Shown: positions 20,334 to 30,864, numbered from the stretch's first letter. The stretch is DNA of 64,000 bases from Vibrio hepatarius (GCF_001274785.1 NZ_LHPI01000012.1:1-64000), one strand, 5' to 3'. Numbers and translations: made by a program. Notes: generated from the letters alone by a model not told the origin.

Positions 20334-20777
20334 TTATTGATTACTTAGTCGACGCGAAAACTGCAGCGTCGCGAACTCATCCATCTGCTTTTGCTCGCGT
20401 GCATTTTCTAGCTTGGTGCGTTCGGTCTGCTTCTTTTCGATCAACCATTCGTACGAACGGCGTTGTTTACGGCTTTCTAACCAATTCTGCTCGCAATGCT
20501 CAACTTGGTCTTTAAAGTGCGCTTCCGCCTGCTTTTGCTTCGCTAAGGTTTCATCTAACGTCGTGAGGAATCGGTTTAAATGGCTGTACTGACTCGCGGT
20601 TAACCCTTGCTGACCACGGTCAACCAATTGCTGACAATAGTCGAGGCGATACTTTTCAATCTGTTGTAACTGCTGGTAGTAACCTTCGAGTTCAGAGCGC
20701 GCTTGGTTGAGCGCCAGCACCGCTTGGTTTTCTCGCTCTCTACTCTGCTCTAAAAGAAACTCTAACGCGTTATCCAT
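20334..20777 (-). CDS. fliJ: Flagellar export chaperone FliJ
   Basis: 147-residue, almost wholly coiled-coil protein (MDNALEFLLEQSRERENQAV...), the central stalk of the FliH-FliI-FliJ export ATPase complex. 6 bases downstream of fliI and last gene before the fliK promoter gap. Assigned by position, length and the FliJ-like helical pattern. Confidence 0.94.
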   Translation of the reverse strand: MDNALEFLLEQSRERENQAVLALNQARSELEGYYQQLQQIEKYRLDYCQQLVDRGQQGLTASQYSHLNRFLTTLDETLAKQKQAEAHFKDQVEHCEQNWLESRKQRRSYEWLIEKKQTERTKLENAREQKQMDEFATLQFSRRLSNQ

Positions 20778-20783
20778 CCCCTA

Positions 20784-22106
20784 TTAGCCCCCTTGCAGCA
20801 GATTACGCAGCATGTTGACGCACATATCGTACGGCACACTCTCTTTCATCGACTGTTGTAAGTAGGTATCTAATTGCGGTTTTAAGGTGAAGGCGCTATC
20901 TATCGCAGGATCGGTTCCCGGTTTGTAAGCACCGATCGAAACAAGATCCTGATTTTTACGACAAACGGAAAGCACTTGGCGTACTGCTTTCGACATCAAG
21001 ATGTGCTCTTCGCTGGTAATTTGAGGCATGACACGGCTGACCGATTTCTCGACATCGATCGCCGGATAATGACCCGCATCGGCCATTTCACGAGATAGCA
21101 CCACGTGACCATCGAGGATCGCTCGCGATGCATCGGCAATTGGGTCCTGAAGGTCATCACCTTCGGTTAAAACGGTAAAGAAAGCGGTGATAGAACCCTG
21201 TTCTGGGCTTCCGTTACCCGCACGTTCAACCAACGCAGGCAACTTAGCAAACACCGATGGCGGATAACCTTTGGTTGCAGGTGGCTCACCCACTGACAGT
21301 GCGATCTCACGCTGCGCCTGAGCAAAACGAGTCAAAGAGTCCATCAACAATAGAACATCTAAACCTTGGTCACGGAAATATTCCGCGATAGTCAGCGCAG
21401 TTTGGCAGCCTTTTAGGCGCATCAAAGGGGAAGAGTCCGCTGGCGCTGCAACGACAACCGAACGTTGGCGCCCATCAACACCGAGGATTTCTTCGATAAA
21501 TTCTTTAACTTCTCGTCCACGCTCACCGATTAGCCCCACGACCACTACTTGCGCGGTGGTTCCTCGGGTCATCATGCCGAGCGTGACCGACTTACCCACA
21601 CCAGAGCCGGCAAACAGACCAATACGTTGGCCTTTGCCGACCGTCAATAATCCGTTGATGGCTTTAATGCCAACGTCTAGCGGCTCAGATATAGGCTTAC
21701 GTGCCAGTGGGTTGATTGGTTCGGCGTTGAATGGAGCGCGTTTTTCAGTATAGATAGGACCCAACCCATCGAGCGGATTACCCACACCATCGATCACTCG
21801 TCCCAGCAGTTCCATGCCAACAGAAAGACCGGTTTCACTGGTCATTGGGGTCACTTTTGCCCCGGGTAACACACCGGTGATTTGCTCACTCGGCATCAAG
21901 AATAAGTTTTCTCCGGAGAACCCCACCACTTCGGCTTCCATTTCTCCGTGCATGGTTTCGACTTTACACAAGCTGCCAATAGGCGCTCGGCAGCCGGTCG
22001 CTTCCAGTGTTAAGCCAACAACACGCACCAGCTTACCGGACGCAACAGGTCGGCAGGTTAAACCGCTGGTTTTGTATTGAGAAAGACGATCTGCGAGTGC
22101 TAGCAC
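20784..22106 (-). CDS. fliI: Flagellum-specific ATPase FliI
   Basis: 440-residue F1-beta-like hexameric ATPase of the export apparatus. Walker A AGSGVGKS at 166-173, conserved [13 protein letters not shown], and Walker B region [20 protein letters not shown]. Starts with GTG; the start G is shared with the fliH TAG stop (TAGTG), so translation is coupled to fliH. Confidence 0.97.
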   Translation of the reverse strand: MLALADRLSQYKTSGLTCRPVASGKLVRVVGLTLEATGCRAPIGSLCKVETMHGEMEAEVVGFSGENLFLMPSEQITGVLPGAKVTPMTSETGLSVGMELLGRVIDGVGNPLDGLGPIYTEKRAPFNAEPINPLARKPISEPLDVGIKAINGLLTVGKGQRIGLFAGSGVGKSVTLGMMTRGTTAQVVVVGLIGERGREVKEFIEEILGVDGRQRSVVVAAPADSSPLMRLKGCQTALTIAEYFRDQGLDVLLLMDSLTRFAQAQREIALSVGEPPATKGYPPSVFAKLPALVERAGNGSPEQGSITAFFTVLTEGDDLQDPIADASRAILDGHVVLSREMADAGHYPAIDVEKSVSRVMPQITSEEHILMSKAVRQVLSVCRKNQDLVSIGAYKPGTDPAIDSAFTLKPQLDTYLQQSMKESVPYDMCVNMLRNLLQGG

Positions 22107-22906
22107 TATTCACCACCTTGGTGACGGTTAACTCCACAGAAACTTTGAATCACGTTGCGAATACGATCTTCCATTCGATAATTGACGCTCGATTCGCCCG
22201 CTTCAATTTGGACGTCGCCGCGGTTAAGTGCTGGTTCGCTCATTAGCGTCCAGTTACGAAACTCAATATCGTCCTCACCATACGAAGAGCGAATGATTTC
22301 TACGTCGTCAGGATGAAGTTTCAGGGTAATCGCGTGACCAGAAATCGGCAGAGACTCTACCGACTGTTTAATCGTATCCAGGATAACTTGAGGATTGGTC
22401 TGAACTTCGACGTGTACCACTTCTTTAACTAGCGTCAGCACCATGTCGACAAGCTGCCTTTCCACCTGAGCATTCATCAACTCAAGCGGCTGGGCAAACT
22501 GGTTCGCCAAGCCAACAAAGGTTTGCACTTGCTGTTGGATAAATTCTTGTCCAGATGCGACGCCTTCCAGCTTACCTGCTTCTAGGCCTTCTTGATGACC
22601 GTCAGCTAAGCCCTGCTCTTTACCCTTTTCGTAACCTTGTTTGAAACCCGCTTCTTGCCCCTGATGAAGACCTTCTTGGTAAGCTTGTTGCTTAATCAGT
22701 TCGATTTCTTCTTCGGTCAACTCGACCGGAGCTTCTTCAACGGTTTCTGAAAAGTCAGGCATCCAGCTAGGGTCGTAGTTCATAGCCGTTTCTTTCGCCT
22801 TAGCGTGTTGCTCAGGCGTGTAGTCAGGCATGCCCCAACGTTCGGCTTTTTGAACGACTTCGTCGTCATCTAAACGCAAGAACCCGCGTTTTCTTTCCCC
22901 AGACAT
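22106..22906 (-). CDS. fliH: Flagellar assembly protein FliH
   Basis: 266-residue regulator and peripheral stalk of FliI. The centre carries the FliH hallmark run of GxxxG-like repeats ([18 protein letters not shown] and the following stretch, about residues 75-125). The C-terminal domain resembles the F1 delta subunit ([16 protein letters not shown]). It starts 23 bases after the fliG stop and ends overlapping the fliI start by one base. Confidence 0.95.
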   Translation of the reverse strand: MSGERKRGFLRLDDDEVVQKAERWGMPDYTPEQHAKAKETAMNYDPSWMPDFSETVEEAPVELTEEEIELIKQQAYQEGLHQGQEAGFKQGYEKGKEQGLADGHQEGLEAGKLEGVASGQEFIQQQVQTFVGLANQFAQPLELMNAQVERQLVDMVLTLVKEVVHVEVQTNPQVILDTIKQSVESLPISGHAITLKLHPDDVEIIRSSYGEDDIEFRNWTLMSEPALNRGDVQIEAGESSVNYRMEDRIRNVIQSFCGVNRHQGGE

Positions 22907-22929
22907 AGATACCTACTTGAGAATGGTCA

Positions 22930-23991
22930 TTACAAGAATTCGTCTGCGCCGCCACCCAGCATAATTTCGCCAGAGTCGGCCATGCGACGCGCGATTGCCA
23001 GAATCTCTTTCTGCGCAGCTTCCACATCCGATACTTTGATCGGTGGCATCGCTTCAAGGTCATCGCGCATCATCTCAGCGGCACGCTTAGACATGTTCTT
23101 GAAGATCTTGTCGCGAAGTGAATCATCAGCGCCTTTCAGTGCACGTTGAAGTACGTCTTGTGGTACATCACGCAGCAATTTCTGAATACCTTGATCGTCG
23201 ACTTCGACAAGGTTTTCGAACACGAACATAAGGTCTTGGATTTGCGTCGCCATGTCTTCGTCTTGATCACGGATTTGGTCCATCAAGATGCCTTCGACGT
23301 TGTTGTCCATGTAGTTCATGATCTCTGCCGCTGCCTTCAGGCCGCCAATCTTGGCTGCTTGTGCGCCCGCTTGACCAGCGAACTGTTTCTCCATGATTTC
23401 GTTCAACTCTGCCAGTGCAGATGGTTGAACTTCTTCAAGGTTGGCGATACGCATCATCAAGTCGAGACGGTCACGTTCAGAGAACTGAGACAGGATCTCG
23501 GCAGACTGGTCCGGTTCAAGGTAAGACAAGACGATAGTTTGAATCTGTGGGTGCTCGTTAAGAATAATGCTCGCCACTTGGCGCGGATCCATCCATTTCA
23601 GTGAATCCAGACCTTTCGAGCCGGTGCCAAGTAGGATTTGGTCAACAAGGTTATTCGCCTTGTCTTCACCTAGTGCGGCAACCAAGGCGTTACGCATAAA
23701 GTCTTCGCTGCCCATACCAATGTTGGTGTATTTCTGGATATCTTCCAAAAATGCACGGTGCACTGCACCCACTTTGTCTTGGCTTAAGTCCGTCGCGCGT
23801 GCCATCGCACTACCTACGCGCTGAACTTGTTTCGGTTCTAAGTGACGGATGATGCCCGCAGCGTCAGCCTCGTTGAGGCTCAACAGTAGAATTGCCGCGC
23901 GCTCTTCACCTGAAATCGTCGAAATGTCGACTGTATTGGCGCCTTCTACAAGGTCACCACCCTGCTCTTGAGGAACTATATCGTTAGCCAT
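22930..23991 (-). CDS. fliG: Flagellar motor switch protein FliG
   Basis: 353-residue C-ring protein that contacts the stator. Three domains: the N-terminal FliF-binding part starting near ISGEERAAILLLSL, the middle domain with the conserved EHPQ motif (ILNEHPQIQTIVLSYL), and the C-terminal torque domain with charged residues (LLRDVPQDVLQRALKGADD). Starts inside the last codons of fliF (8-base overlap). Confidence 0.97.
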   Translation of the reverse strand: MANDIVPQEQGGDLVEGANTVDISTISGEERAAILLLSLNEADAAGIIRHLEPKQVQRVGSAMARATDLSQDKVGAVHRAFLEDIQKYTNIGMGSEDFMRNALVAALGEDKANNLVDQILLGTGSKGLDSLKWMDPRQVASIILNEHPQIQTIVLSYLEPDQSAEILSQFSERDRLDLMMRIANLEEVQPSALAELNEIMEKQFAGQAGAQAAKIGGLKAAAEIMNYMDNNVEGILMDQIRDQDEDMATQIQDLMFVFENLVEVDDQGIQKLLRDVPQDVLQRALKGADDSLRDKIFKNMSKRAAEMMRDDLEAMPPIKVSDVEAAQKEILAIARRMADSGEIMLGGGADEFL

Positions 23992-25735
23992 CGTCTCGCA
24001 TCCAATTCTTCACTACTTGAGCGGCAAGCTCAGGTTCATTCGCCACCAGTGCACGAACTGCTTTCAGTACGTCTTCATCTTTATGTAGGTTTGGTAAGTC
24101 GATACTTGAACCAAACTCAAACAGCTCGCCACCGTCTAAATCACTGCCAATGAGGCTGGTCTCACCGTCTGCGCCAATCGGCAGACCATCAGGACCGTAT
24201 AGTTGATCGTCATCTTCTTCTGCTGCTGGGTTAAGCAGTTTCTTCATCGCAGGGCGAACAAGTACAAGCACCACAACGATAATAACTAGCGCACTTGCAA
24301 ACCAGCGAACCCAATCGTTGAAATTCGGGTGTTCCCAAATTGGCGCATCTTCGATGACTTGCACTTCAGGTTCTGCAAACTGCATGCTCAGTACGTTGAG
24401 TAAGTCGCCGCGGTTCTGGTTGAAACCGACCGCACCAATCAATACTTGGCGGATAGAAGCCAGATCAGCATCTGACAGCGGTTGATAAGTTGTCTCACCC
24501 GTATCTGGATTCACAATTGCGCGATTCTTAATTGCAACCGCCACCGTTTGGCGATTCACCACACCAGTTTGACGACGTTCGTGACTGATGGTGGTATCTA
24601 ACTCAAAGTTACGCGTTGCTTCTTTATGAACCGAACCTTGGCCGACATTGGTGCCGTCTTTCATCTGAGCCACGTCTTGGGGAATCGAAGCATCAGCAGG
24701 TGGTTGGTTGCTCAGAGCTCCCGGAACACCAGCAATAACGCTGCCGTTGTTGTAGTCTTCAAGTGTGTATTCACTACGGGTAGACGGTGTATTTGGGTCA
24801 AAGCTCTTGCGAGTTTGTTCGATTGCACTGAAGTCGAGTTCAATATCAACCTGCGCGGTGTAGTTGCCAAAGCCGAGAATCGGGATCAGCACAGAATCAA
24901 TCTTGTCACGTAACGCTTGCTCTTGCTTACGCTCTAGCTCGTGTTCCTTACGACGCGCCGATGAAGCCGCATCTTCACTGCCCGAGCTAAGTAGTCGACC
25001 ATGCTGGTCGGTAACGGTAATACGGTTTGGCTTCATACCAGGTACGGCACTCGCGACCATATCAACGATAGAATCGACTTCTTCTTGCTTTAAATTTGCG
25101 CCGGTATTAAGCGTCAAGAACACCGAAGCCGACGCTTCCTGATTATGGCGAACAAAGACACTTTGCTTTGGTAGTGCCAATAAAACACGCGCTTTACGCA
25201 CTTGTTTCATCGCTTCGATGGCTTTAGACAGTTGACGCTCGCGGCTGAGTTTTAAACGCTCTTGCTCAAGGCGCTGCGATACACCAAAGCCCATATCTTG
25301 CAGAAGAATGTCGTCGCCGGCTTGCTTCTCTTGGTTTAAGCCTGCACGCACCATATCCAGTTTTAGGTTGTTGTATTCGCTTGAAGGCACAAGGATGGTG
25401 TTGCCTTCCAGTTTGTAGTCGAGCTTTTGCTGGTCGAGGTAATCAAGAACTGGGATCAGTTCTTCGGTCTCATAAGCGCCTAACGGACGCATTTCTGGCT
25501 CTTTTACCCAGAAAAACAGCATCACGATTAACGCAACACAGATAGAAATGGAAAGGACGAGGACAATCTGACGAACAAGGTCAAATTCACCTACCGCCAT
25601 GTCAAACTTAGAACTGCTCTTTTCATCCAGATCGGGATTTTGTACGCCAGAATCCATATCCGTCGTCGCCAACGCAGTCCCATCTGCACTCGCGTCAGAA
25701 ATCGTAAGATCTGTTGATTGATTTTGCTCTGCCAC
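23984..25735 (-). CDS. fliF: Flagellar MS-ring protein FliF
   Basis: 583-residue ring-forming membrane protein, the first structure of the basal body. Transmembrane segments at about 53-78 (QIVLVLSISICVALIVMLFF) and 470-495 (ALVIIVVVLVLVRPAMKK) flank a periplasmic ring-building region. The C-terminal FliG-binding tail ends LAAQVVKNWMRDDG, as is typical. 16 bases after fliE. Confidence 0.97.
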   Translation of the reverse strand: MAEQNQSTDLTISDASADGTALATTDMDSGVQNPDLDEKSSSKFDMAVGEFDLVRQIVLVLSISICVALIVMLFFWVKEPEMRPLGAYETEELIPVLDYLDQQKLDYKLEGNTILVPSSEYNNLKLDMVRAGLNQEKQAGDDILLQDMGFGVSQRLEQERLKLSRERQLSKAIEAMKQVRKARVLLALPKQSVFVRHNQEASASVFLTLNTGANLKQEEVDSIVDMVASAVPGMKPNRITVTDQHGRLLSSGSEDAASSARRKEHELERKQEQALRDKIDSVLIPILGFGNYTAQVDIELDFSAIEQTRKSFDPNTPSTRSEYTLEDYNNGSVIAGVPGALSNQPPADASIPQDVAQMKDGTNVGQGSVHKEATRNFELDTTISHERRQTGVVNRQTVAVAIKNRAIVNPDTGETTYQPLSDADLASIRQVLIGAVGFNQNRGDLLNVLSMQFAEPEVQVIEDAPIWEHPNFNDWVRWFASALVIIVVVLVLVRPAMKKLLNPAAEEDDDQLYGPDGLPIGADGETSLIGSDLDGGELFEFGSSIDLPNLHKDEDVLKAVRALVANEPELAAQVVKNWMRDDG

Positions 25736-25751
25736 AGACTACACCTATTGA

Positions 25752-26066
25752 TTAAACTGGCATATTCATCAGTTCTTTGTACGCTTCAACAAGCTTGTTG
25801 CGTACTTGAATTGTCGCTTCAAAAGCCACACTGGATTTGTTTCTTGCGATCATCACATCCGACAGAGAGACGTCTTGGTCACCTCGGTCAAATCGCATTT
25901 GCAGGTCACTCGATGTTTTAGAAAGACCGTTGACGTTGTTGATAGCATTGTTTAGTAATGCGCTAAAGTCGGCGCCAACACTCTGACCTGTCGCGGTAGG
26001 CTTAGTGTTACCTGCTTCAAACATCATTGCTTGCATTTCGCTTTGGAAACCATCAATTTTCATCAA
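25752..26066 (-). CDS. fliE: Flagellar hook-basal body protein FliE
   Basis: 104-residue junction protein between MS ring and rod, and the first protein exported. Contains DFSALLNNAINNVNGL and the C-terminal MIARNKSSVAFEATIQVRNK helix typical of FliE. First gene of the fliEFGHIJ run, with a sigma-54 promoter 52-67 bases upstream. Confidence 0.96.
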   Translation of the reverse strand: MMKIDGFQSEMQAMMFEAGNTKPTATGQSVGADFSALLNNAINNVNGLSKTSSDLQMRFDRGDQDVSLSDVMIARNKSSVAFEATIQVRNKLVEAYKELMNMPV

Positions 26067-26117
26067 GACCTCTGCCCGTCAACTCTTTGACTGATATCGT
26101 TGTTATATTAATGACGC

Positions 26118-26133
26118 TGCAAACTACGTGCCA
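26118..26133 (-). promoter_or_regulatory. Sigma-54 promoter of fliE operon
   Basis: Minus strand TGGCACGTAGTTTGCA is a perfect match to the sigma-54 consensus TGGCAC-N5-TTGCA. The expected start point is near 26107, about 40 bases before the fliE ATG. Consistent with FlrC-dependent class III control in Vibrio. Confidence 0.88.
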
Positions 26134-26160
26134 TAATGCCTAAACAGCGAAAATAGCACG

Positions 26161-27567
26161 TTAGTTTGGAATATCAATCCCTGCATCACGCATTTTAGCG
26201 AGTTTGTAGCGCAAGGTTCGTGGACTGATCCCTAGCTTTTCTGCCATGTCTTTACGGCGACCATTACATTCAACCAGAGTCTCAAGAATGATGGCAAACT
26301 CTTGGTCTCGCAGTTCACCACCTAAACCTGCACCTAATGACGCCAGCTTAATCTGCTCTGGTTCAGCGACCGGTTTTACATCCGGTGCTGCAATCCCACC
26401 TGTTTCGACAACGCGTTGCAGACTGGAAGCGTCTTGCCAATCTAAACCTTCTAATAAGATATGATCTGCGCTGATCGAGCCATTTTCGCTCAAGATAAGT
26501 GCACGTTGAACAACGTTATCCAGCTCACGTACGTTACCCGGCCAAGTGTAAGTCAGCAGTTTGTTGACAGCGCACTCGGTGATCGACGGCAGTGGCATTC
26601 CCAATTTTTGGCAGTGGCGCTCGGTCAAATGCTGCGCTAGTGGCGCAATATCTCCCGGACGGTCACACAATGCTGGCCACGCGATTGGGAATACGTTCAG
26701 ACGGTAGTATAAATCTTCACGGAAGTTGCCTTCTTGCACGTACTGCTTGAGGTCGCGGTTACTGGTCGCGAGTACGCGAACATCAAGCTTAATGCTCTTG
26801 CGACTACCAAGACGTTCCACTTCACGCTCTTGCAATACTCGCAATAGTTTCGCTTGCAGGTTTAAGTCCATCTCGCTGATTTCATCCAACAAGATAGTGC
26901 CGCCTTGCGCTTGCTCAAATTTGCCCGGACACGCTTGAACCGCGCCGGTAAACGCGCCTTTTTCGTAACCGAACAAGGTGGCTTCTAACATGTTGTCTGG
27001 AATCGCCGCACAGTTGATCGCAACAAAAGGCCCGTCTTTACGCAGTGACGCATTATGGATATAACGAGACATCACTTCTTTACCTGACCCGCTAGGACCA
27101 AGAATCATCACGCCCGCATCCGTTTTAGCTACTTTGTCTGCCAGCGCCAATAACTTAATACTTTTTTCATCTGCAACCACGGCATCGCCGTTGTCATCCG
27201 ATTTAACCGGCGCATAGCGGCTGACCATATTCAGCAGCACTTCCGGTGCAAATGGCTTCGCCATGTAGTCAATCGCGCCGTCTTTCATTGCCGAGACCGC
27301 GTCTTCAATGTTGGCGTAAGCCGTCATCAATAGTACTGGCAAATTTGGCCAATGCTGTTTGATATTACGTAGTAATGCCAGACCACCCATACCTGCCATT
27401 TGAACGTCAGAGACCACAATATCGACATCGTTAGACTTGAGCTTAACCAGCGCATCTTCAGCACTGTCGGCTTCCAGCCATTCGTAGCCTGCAAGAGCCA
27501 GCGTATCGACTAACGCTTCGCGCAAACCTTCATCGTCTTCAACAATCAGTACTTTGCTTTGAGCCAT
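26161..27567 (-). CDS. flrC: Sigma-54-dependent response regulator FlrC
   Basis: 468-residue NtrC-type activator of class III flagellar genes. Receiver domain at 1-118 with phospho-acceptor Asp54 (VVSDVQMAG), AAA+ domain with Walker A GPSGSGKE at 157-164 and the sigma-54 contact loop GAFTGA at 204-209, and a Fis-type helix-turn-helix at the C-terminus (MAEKLGISPRTLRYKL). Two bases after flrB, so co-transcribed with its kinase. Confidence 0.96.
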   Translation of the reverse strand: MAQSKVLIVEDDEGLREALVDTLALAGYEWLEADSAEDALVKLKSNDVDIVVSDVQMAGMGGLALLRNIKQHWPNLPVLLMTAYANIEDAVSAMKDGAIDYMAKPFAPEVLLNMVSRYAPVKSDDNGDAVVADEKSIKLLALADKVAKTDAGVMILGPSGSGKEVMSRYIHNASLRKDGPFVAINCAAIPDNMLEATLFGYEKGAFTGAVQACPGKFEQAQGGTILLDEISEMDLNLQAKLLRVLQEREVERLGSRKSIKLDVRVLATSNRDLKQYVQEGNFREDLYYRLNVFPIAWPALCDRPGDIAPLAQHLTERHCQKLGMPLPSITECAVNKLLTYTWPGNVRELDNVVQRALILSENGSISADHILLEGLDWQDASSLQRVVETGGIAAPDVKPVAEPEQIKLASLGAGLGGELRDQEFAIILETLVECNGRRKDMAEKLGISPRTLRYKLAKMRDAGIDIPN

Positions 27568-27569
27568 TG

Positions 27570-28628
27570 TTACTCTCCAGTCTTTGGTTCTTGTTCATTG
27601 TTAGGGTGGCGTTCAAGTGGGATACACATCGTAAAACAAGCACCATCGCCGGGCTCGGAGATTAACTCCAGCTTACCGTCGTGGGCTCGACATACCATTT
27701 GCACCACCGCAAGGCCGAGTCCGGTTCCTTGGGAACGAGTGGTAAAGAAAGGTTCCATGATTTTGCTTTGCAGCTCTTTCGGTACACCGGGACCACTGTC
27801 TTGTACCGAAATTTTTAATTCGTTGTTTACTGGTCGGAAGAACACATCAATTTGTGACTCTTTGCCCGCGATTTGGATCGCGTTCATCACTAAGTTACTC
27901 AATGCAGAAGCGATAGCATTAGCGTTACCGAGTAAAGTGACCTCTTCCTGCTCAACTTCGAGGAAATAATCAATTTGGTTGTTTTTCAGTGCCGCTTCGA
28001 CCATAGGTGAGAACTCTGCGACGAGATCTGCAATCGAGAACTGCTTGACCACTTTATTGTCGCCACCTTTAGCGAACAGCAGCATGTCATTCACCTGCTT
28101 TTCTAGGTCATGCAGGCGATCCATCAATTTAGTTTGAAAGCGCTCTTTGGTTGCAGGCTGTAAGTTTGGCGCGGCAAGGTTCGATGCGTACAACATCGCG
28201 CTGGACAAAGGGGTACGAACTTGATGAGCCAAAGAAGCAACCATTCGTCCCAATGACGACAAACGCTGTAAATCACTGATGCGAGACTGCAGCAAGCGTG
28301 TTTCGGTCAGGTCGGTAATTAAAATTAATTGCCCCGTTGCAGACGCAGAAATGGCCAAACGCACTTTGCGTCCATTACGTAGCGAAATTTCGTGCCCATC
28401 GTCTTCACGTGGTGCAAAAGCCTGCTGAATCACCTCAAACCAGCGTTCTCCAACAAGCGGCACTTCAAGCAATTTTTGCGCTTCAGGATTCGCTTCACGA
28501 ACGATACCCTGCGTGTCGAGCAAAATGACACCCGCAGGCATAACATCTAGCACCTGTTTGTAGCGCTCTACTTGCTCTTCAACGGTTCCGAGCGGGGTCT
28601 GATTTTCTGAGATTGACGTGGGCTGCAT
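27570..28628 (-). CDS. flrB: Flagellar sensor histidine kinase FlrB
   Basis: Soluble kinase that phosphorylates FlrC. The open frame reaches a TTG at 28670, but that lies within the promoter hairpin; the ATG at 28628 (MQPTSISENQTPLG) is preferred, giving 352 residues. PAS domain at about 20-110 (VMPAGVILLDTQGIV), H-box with His135 (SLAHQVRTP), and a C-terminal ATPase with the G box EPFFTTRSQGTGLGL. No membrane segment is visible, so it senses a cytoplasmic cue, in Vibrio probably basal-body assembly. Confidence 0.94.
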   Translation of the reverse strand: MQPTSISENQTPLGTVEEQVERYKQVLDVMPAGVILLDTQGIVREANPEAQKLLEVPLVGERWFEVIQQAFAPREDDGHEISLRNGRKVRLAISASATGQLILITDLTETRLLQSRISDLQRLSSLGRMVASLAHQVRTPLSSAMLYASNLAAPNLQPATKERFQTKLMDRLHDLEKQVNDMLLFAKGGDNKVVKQFSIADLVAEFSPMVEAALKNNQIDYFLEVEQEEVTLLGNANAIASALSNLVMNAIQIAGKESQIDVFFRPVNNELKISVQDSGPGVPKELQSKIMEPFFTTRSQGTGLGLAVVQMVCRAHDGKLELISEPGDGACFTMCIPLERHPNNEQEPKTGE

Positions 28629-28653
28629 GACGAATTTCTGCCTTAAAAACAAC

Positions 28654-28688
28654 AATAGCCTGTCATGCAAAAAGCATTCCAGGCTATT
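28654..28688. terminator. Hairpin between flrA and flrB (probable flrA terminator)
   Basis: AATAGCCTG / CAGGCTATT outer stem plus an ATGC / GCAT inner stem and an A5 loop. On the minus strand it is followed by GTTGTTTTT, a moderate terminator tail about 50 bases after the flrA stop. It overlaps the flrB sigma-54 promoter. Confidence 0.6.
28666..28681 (-). promoter_or_regulatory. Sigma-54 promoter of flrBC
   Basis: Minus strand TGGAATGCTTTTTGCA fits TGGCAC-N5-TTGCA with GG and GC at correct spacing and two mismatches. The expected start point is near 28655, about 27 bases before the flrB ATG. In Vibrio flrBC is the FlrA-dependent class II operon, which fits. The promoter lies inside the hairpin at 28654-28688. 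Confidence 0.7.
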
Positions 28689-28738
28689 TTATATATTTTT
28701 CAATGAGTTATGTTAAGGCCGAAATTTTGACGCTATGG

Positions 28739-30193
28739 TTAGCGCTGTAAATTATACTTGCGCATCTTCTCAACAAGCGTGGTACGACGCATGCCTAGCA
28801 TGTCAGCGGCGCGTGCAACTACCCCACCCTGAGCTTCCAGGGCCTGGTTGATCATGTTCACTTCCAGGTCCGCCAGCATTTCTTTCAAGTTCACCCCTTC
28901 TGGAGGTAAATCTTGTGGAGCGTCCTCTTCATTATTGAAGATTTCCGATGACTCAATACTGAAGTCTTCAGAGAAGATGTCGTAAAACGCGTCACGCTCT
29001 TGCTCTTCGATAGTTAAAGCACTGTTGTAACCCGGCTGAAACTCCGGAATATCGCTGTAACGGTACTTGGTTGGTAAGTGGTTTACATCCACCAAACTGT
29101 TCGGATACAGGATAATCATGCGTTCAACTAAGTTCGCCAACTCACGAACGTTGCCCGGCCAATCATGTTCCATGAGCGAGTTGATCGCTCGAGGCGTAAA
29201 GCAGATTGGTTGCGCCCCTTCGGCTTCCATACGCGTCATCAACTCTTGCAATAACAACGGCGTATCTTGTTTACGGTCGCGCAGCGCTGGCATTTCAATC
29301 GGGAAAACATTGAGACGGTAATAAAGGTCCTCACGGAATGACTTTTCACCGATCATCACTTCAAGGTCGCGGTGAGTCGCCGCAATAACGCGCACATCAG
29401 CACGAATTGTTGCGTTTCCACCCACACGCTCAAAGCAACGCTCTTGCAGCACACGTAATAGTTTGACTTGCATCGGCATTGGCATATCGCCAATTTCGTC
29501 TAAGAAAAGTGTTCCGCCTTCAGCCAGTTCAAAACGGCCTTTACGTGATGTAATCGCACCAGTAAACGCGCCTTTTTCATGGCCGAATAATTCACTCTCT
29601 AGTAAGTCTGCTGGGATCGCGCCACAGTTGATCGGTACAAACGGACCACCTCGGCGAGAAGAATGATAGTGAATGTTGCGAGCTACAACTTCTTTACCAG
29701 TACCAGACTCACCCAAAATAAGTACATTAGCTTCGGTATTCGACACTTGTTCAATCAGGTGTCGAACTTCTTTGATACCTTGGCTCTGGCCAACAAGACT
29801 TCTGAATAACGTATTCTTACGCGCACTCGAAACAACGTTCATACCTTTACGGCCTAAGAAGTCTTTACAATGGCGCAGCGCTTCGCTTAGTTGCGGGTAG
29901 TTAAGAGGGTATTCTAGCTCACCGACATAATGTGGTAGCTCTTCAACTGGATAAGAGTGTTTGCCCGCAGTCAGCAAAGGAATATGGTTAGCGTAGAAAA
30001 GCTGCTCTGGCAGCTTATTGCTGGTCAACGAACCAACAATACAACCTGACCATATCGCCGACCAATCGATCCCTTCAACTTGGTCAGAGCCGATCGCTTC
30101 GCACTGCTCTCCAACAAATTCTAAAATATTACTGAGATTGGTACGCGCTTGCGCATCATCTTCAATCACAAGTAGTTTCGCTAAACCTTGCAT
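28739..30193 (-). CDS. flrA: Master flagellar regulator FlrA (sigma-54 activator)
   Basis: 484-residue FleQ/FlrA-type activator at the top of the polar flagellar cascade and known to bind c-di-GMP in V. cholerae. The N-terminal receiver-like domain (LLVIEDDAQ) lacks an Asp at the usual phosphorylation strand (WSGCIVGS). AAA+ domain with Walker A GESGTGKE at 161-168 and GAFTGA at 208-213. Fis-type HTH at the end ([16 protein letters not shown]). Monocistronic by context: preceded by the fliS terminator and followed by a hairpin and the flrB promoter. Confidence 0.96.
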   Translation of the reverse strand: MQGLAKLLVIEDDAQARTNLSNILEFVGEQCEAIGSDQVEGIDWSAIWSGCIVGSLTSNKLPEQLFYANHIPLLTAGKHSYPVEELPHYVGELEYPLNYPQLSEALRHCKDFLGRKGMNVVSSARKNTLFRSLVGQSQGIKEVRHLIEQVSNTEANVLILGESGTGKEVVARNIHYHSSRRGGPFVPINCGAIPADLLESELFGHEKGAFTGAITSRKGRFELAEGGTLFLDEIGDMPMPMQVKLLRVLQERCFERVGGNATIRADVRVIAATHRDLEVMIGEKSFREDLYYRLNVFPIEMPALRDRKQDTPLLLQELMTRMEAEGAQPICFTPRAINSLMEHDWPGNVRELANLVERMIILYPNSLVDVNHLPTKYRYSDIPEFQPGYNSALTIEEQERDAFYDIFSEDFSIESSEIFNNEEDAPQDLPPEGVNLKEMLADLEVNMINQALEAQGGVVARAADMLGMRRTTLVEKMRKYNLQR

Positions 30194-30307
30194 AGGTGAG
30201 AATAATTGCCTTTATTTTTTTGAATGTTGTGGCTGGTCTACACTTCTAACGTGACTCCTACCAAGGATAGAAGAAACAACGATGAACTATGAATAAATTT
30301 CAGCAAC

Positions 30308-30337
30308 AAAAAAAGCCACTAGGCTAGTTAGTGACTT
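30308..30337 (-). terminator. Rho-independent terminator of the flaG-fliD-flaI-fliS operon
   Basis: On the minus strand AGTCACTA, a seven-base loop, TAGTGGCT (one G-T pair), then TTTTTTT. It lies about 120 bases after the fliS stop, in the 260-base gap before flrA. The rest of that gap holds the flrA leader with no clear motif. Confidence 0.8.
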
Positions 30338-30453
30338 CTATTCTATTTGATATAAAAAATAAGGCAACCAAGCAATGAGCAGGTGTGATGTTAGCCCAAA
30401 ACCAATTGGCAAAATTTTGACTTAGTATACAACTAAATGCTTAATTATTGACG

Positions 30454-30864
30454 TTAAATACCAACGTCTGATGCAGTTAGGTTGTGGAACTCTTGCGGAA
30501 TCTGATCCCAAGCCGACTTAATCTCACGAATAATCTCAACCACATCATCAATTAGTTTAGGGTCGTTCTTATGGTTTGCTTCCGTCACTTGCGTAATCAT
30601 AAATTCGTAAAGCTGATCGAGATTCTTCGCAATATCACCGCCATCATCCATCGATAGACAACTACGTAAACTGATGATGATATCCAGCGCTTTACCTAGG
30701 CGCTCACCTTTGGCTGGGATGTTACCTTGCTCCATCGCCGCTTTTGCTTGAATCAAACGCTCGATCGCGCCTGCCATCAACATTTGAACAATTTTATGCG
30801 GGGAGGCCGCACTGAGCTGGCTATCAACCGATACCTTCTTGTAAGCCTGTAGTGAACCACGCAT
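30454..30864 (-). CDS. fliS: Flagellin export chaperone FliS
   Basis: 136-residue helical chaperone that keeps flagellin C-termini unfolded for export (called flaJ in some vibrios). The frame is open further upstream, but MRGSLQAYKKVSVDSQLSAA at 30864 is the conserved start. Contains SPHKIVQMLMAGAIERLIQAK and the conserved DQLYEFMITQVTEAN. Last gene of the cap/chaperone operon, 16 bases after flaI. Confidence 0.95.
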   Translation of the reverse strand: MRGSLQAYKKVSVDSQLSAASPHKIVQMLMAGAIERLIQAKAAMEQGNIPAKGERLGKALDIIISLRSCLSMDDGGDIAKNLDQLYEFMITQVTEANHKNDPKLIDDVVEIIREIKSAWDQIPQEFHNLTASDVGI

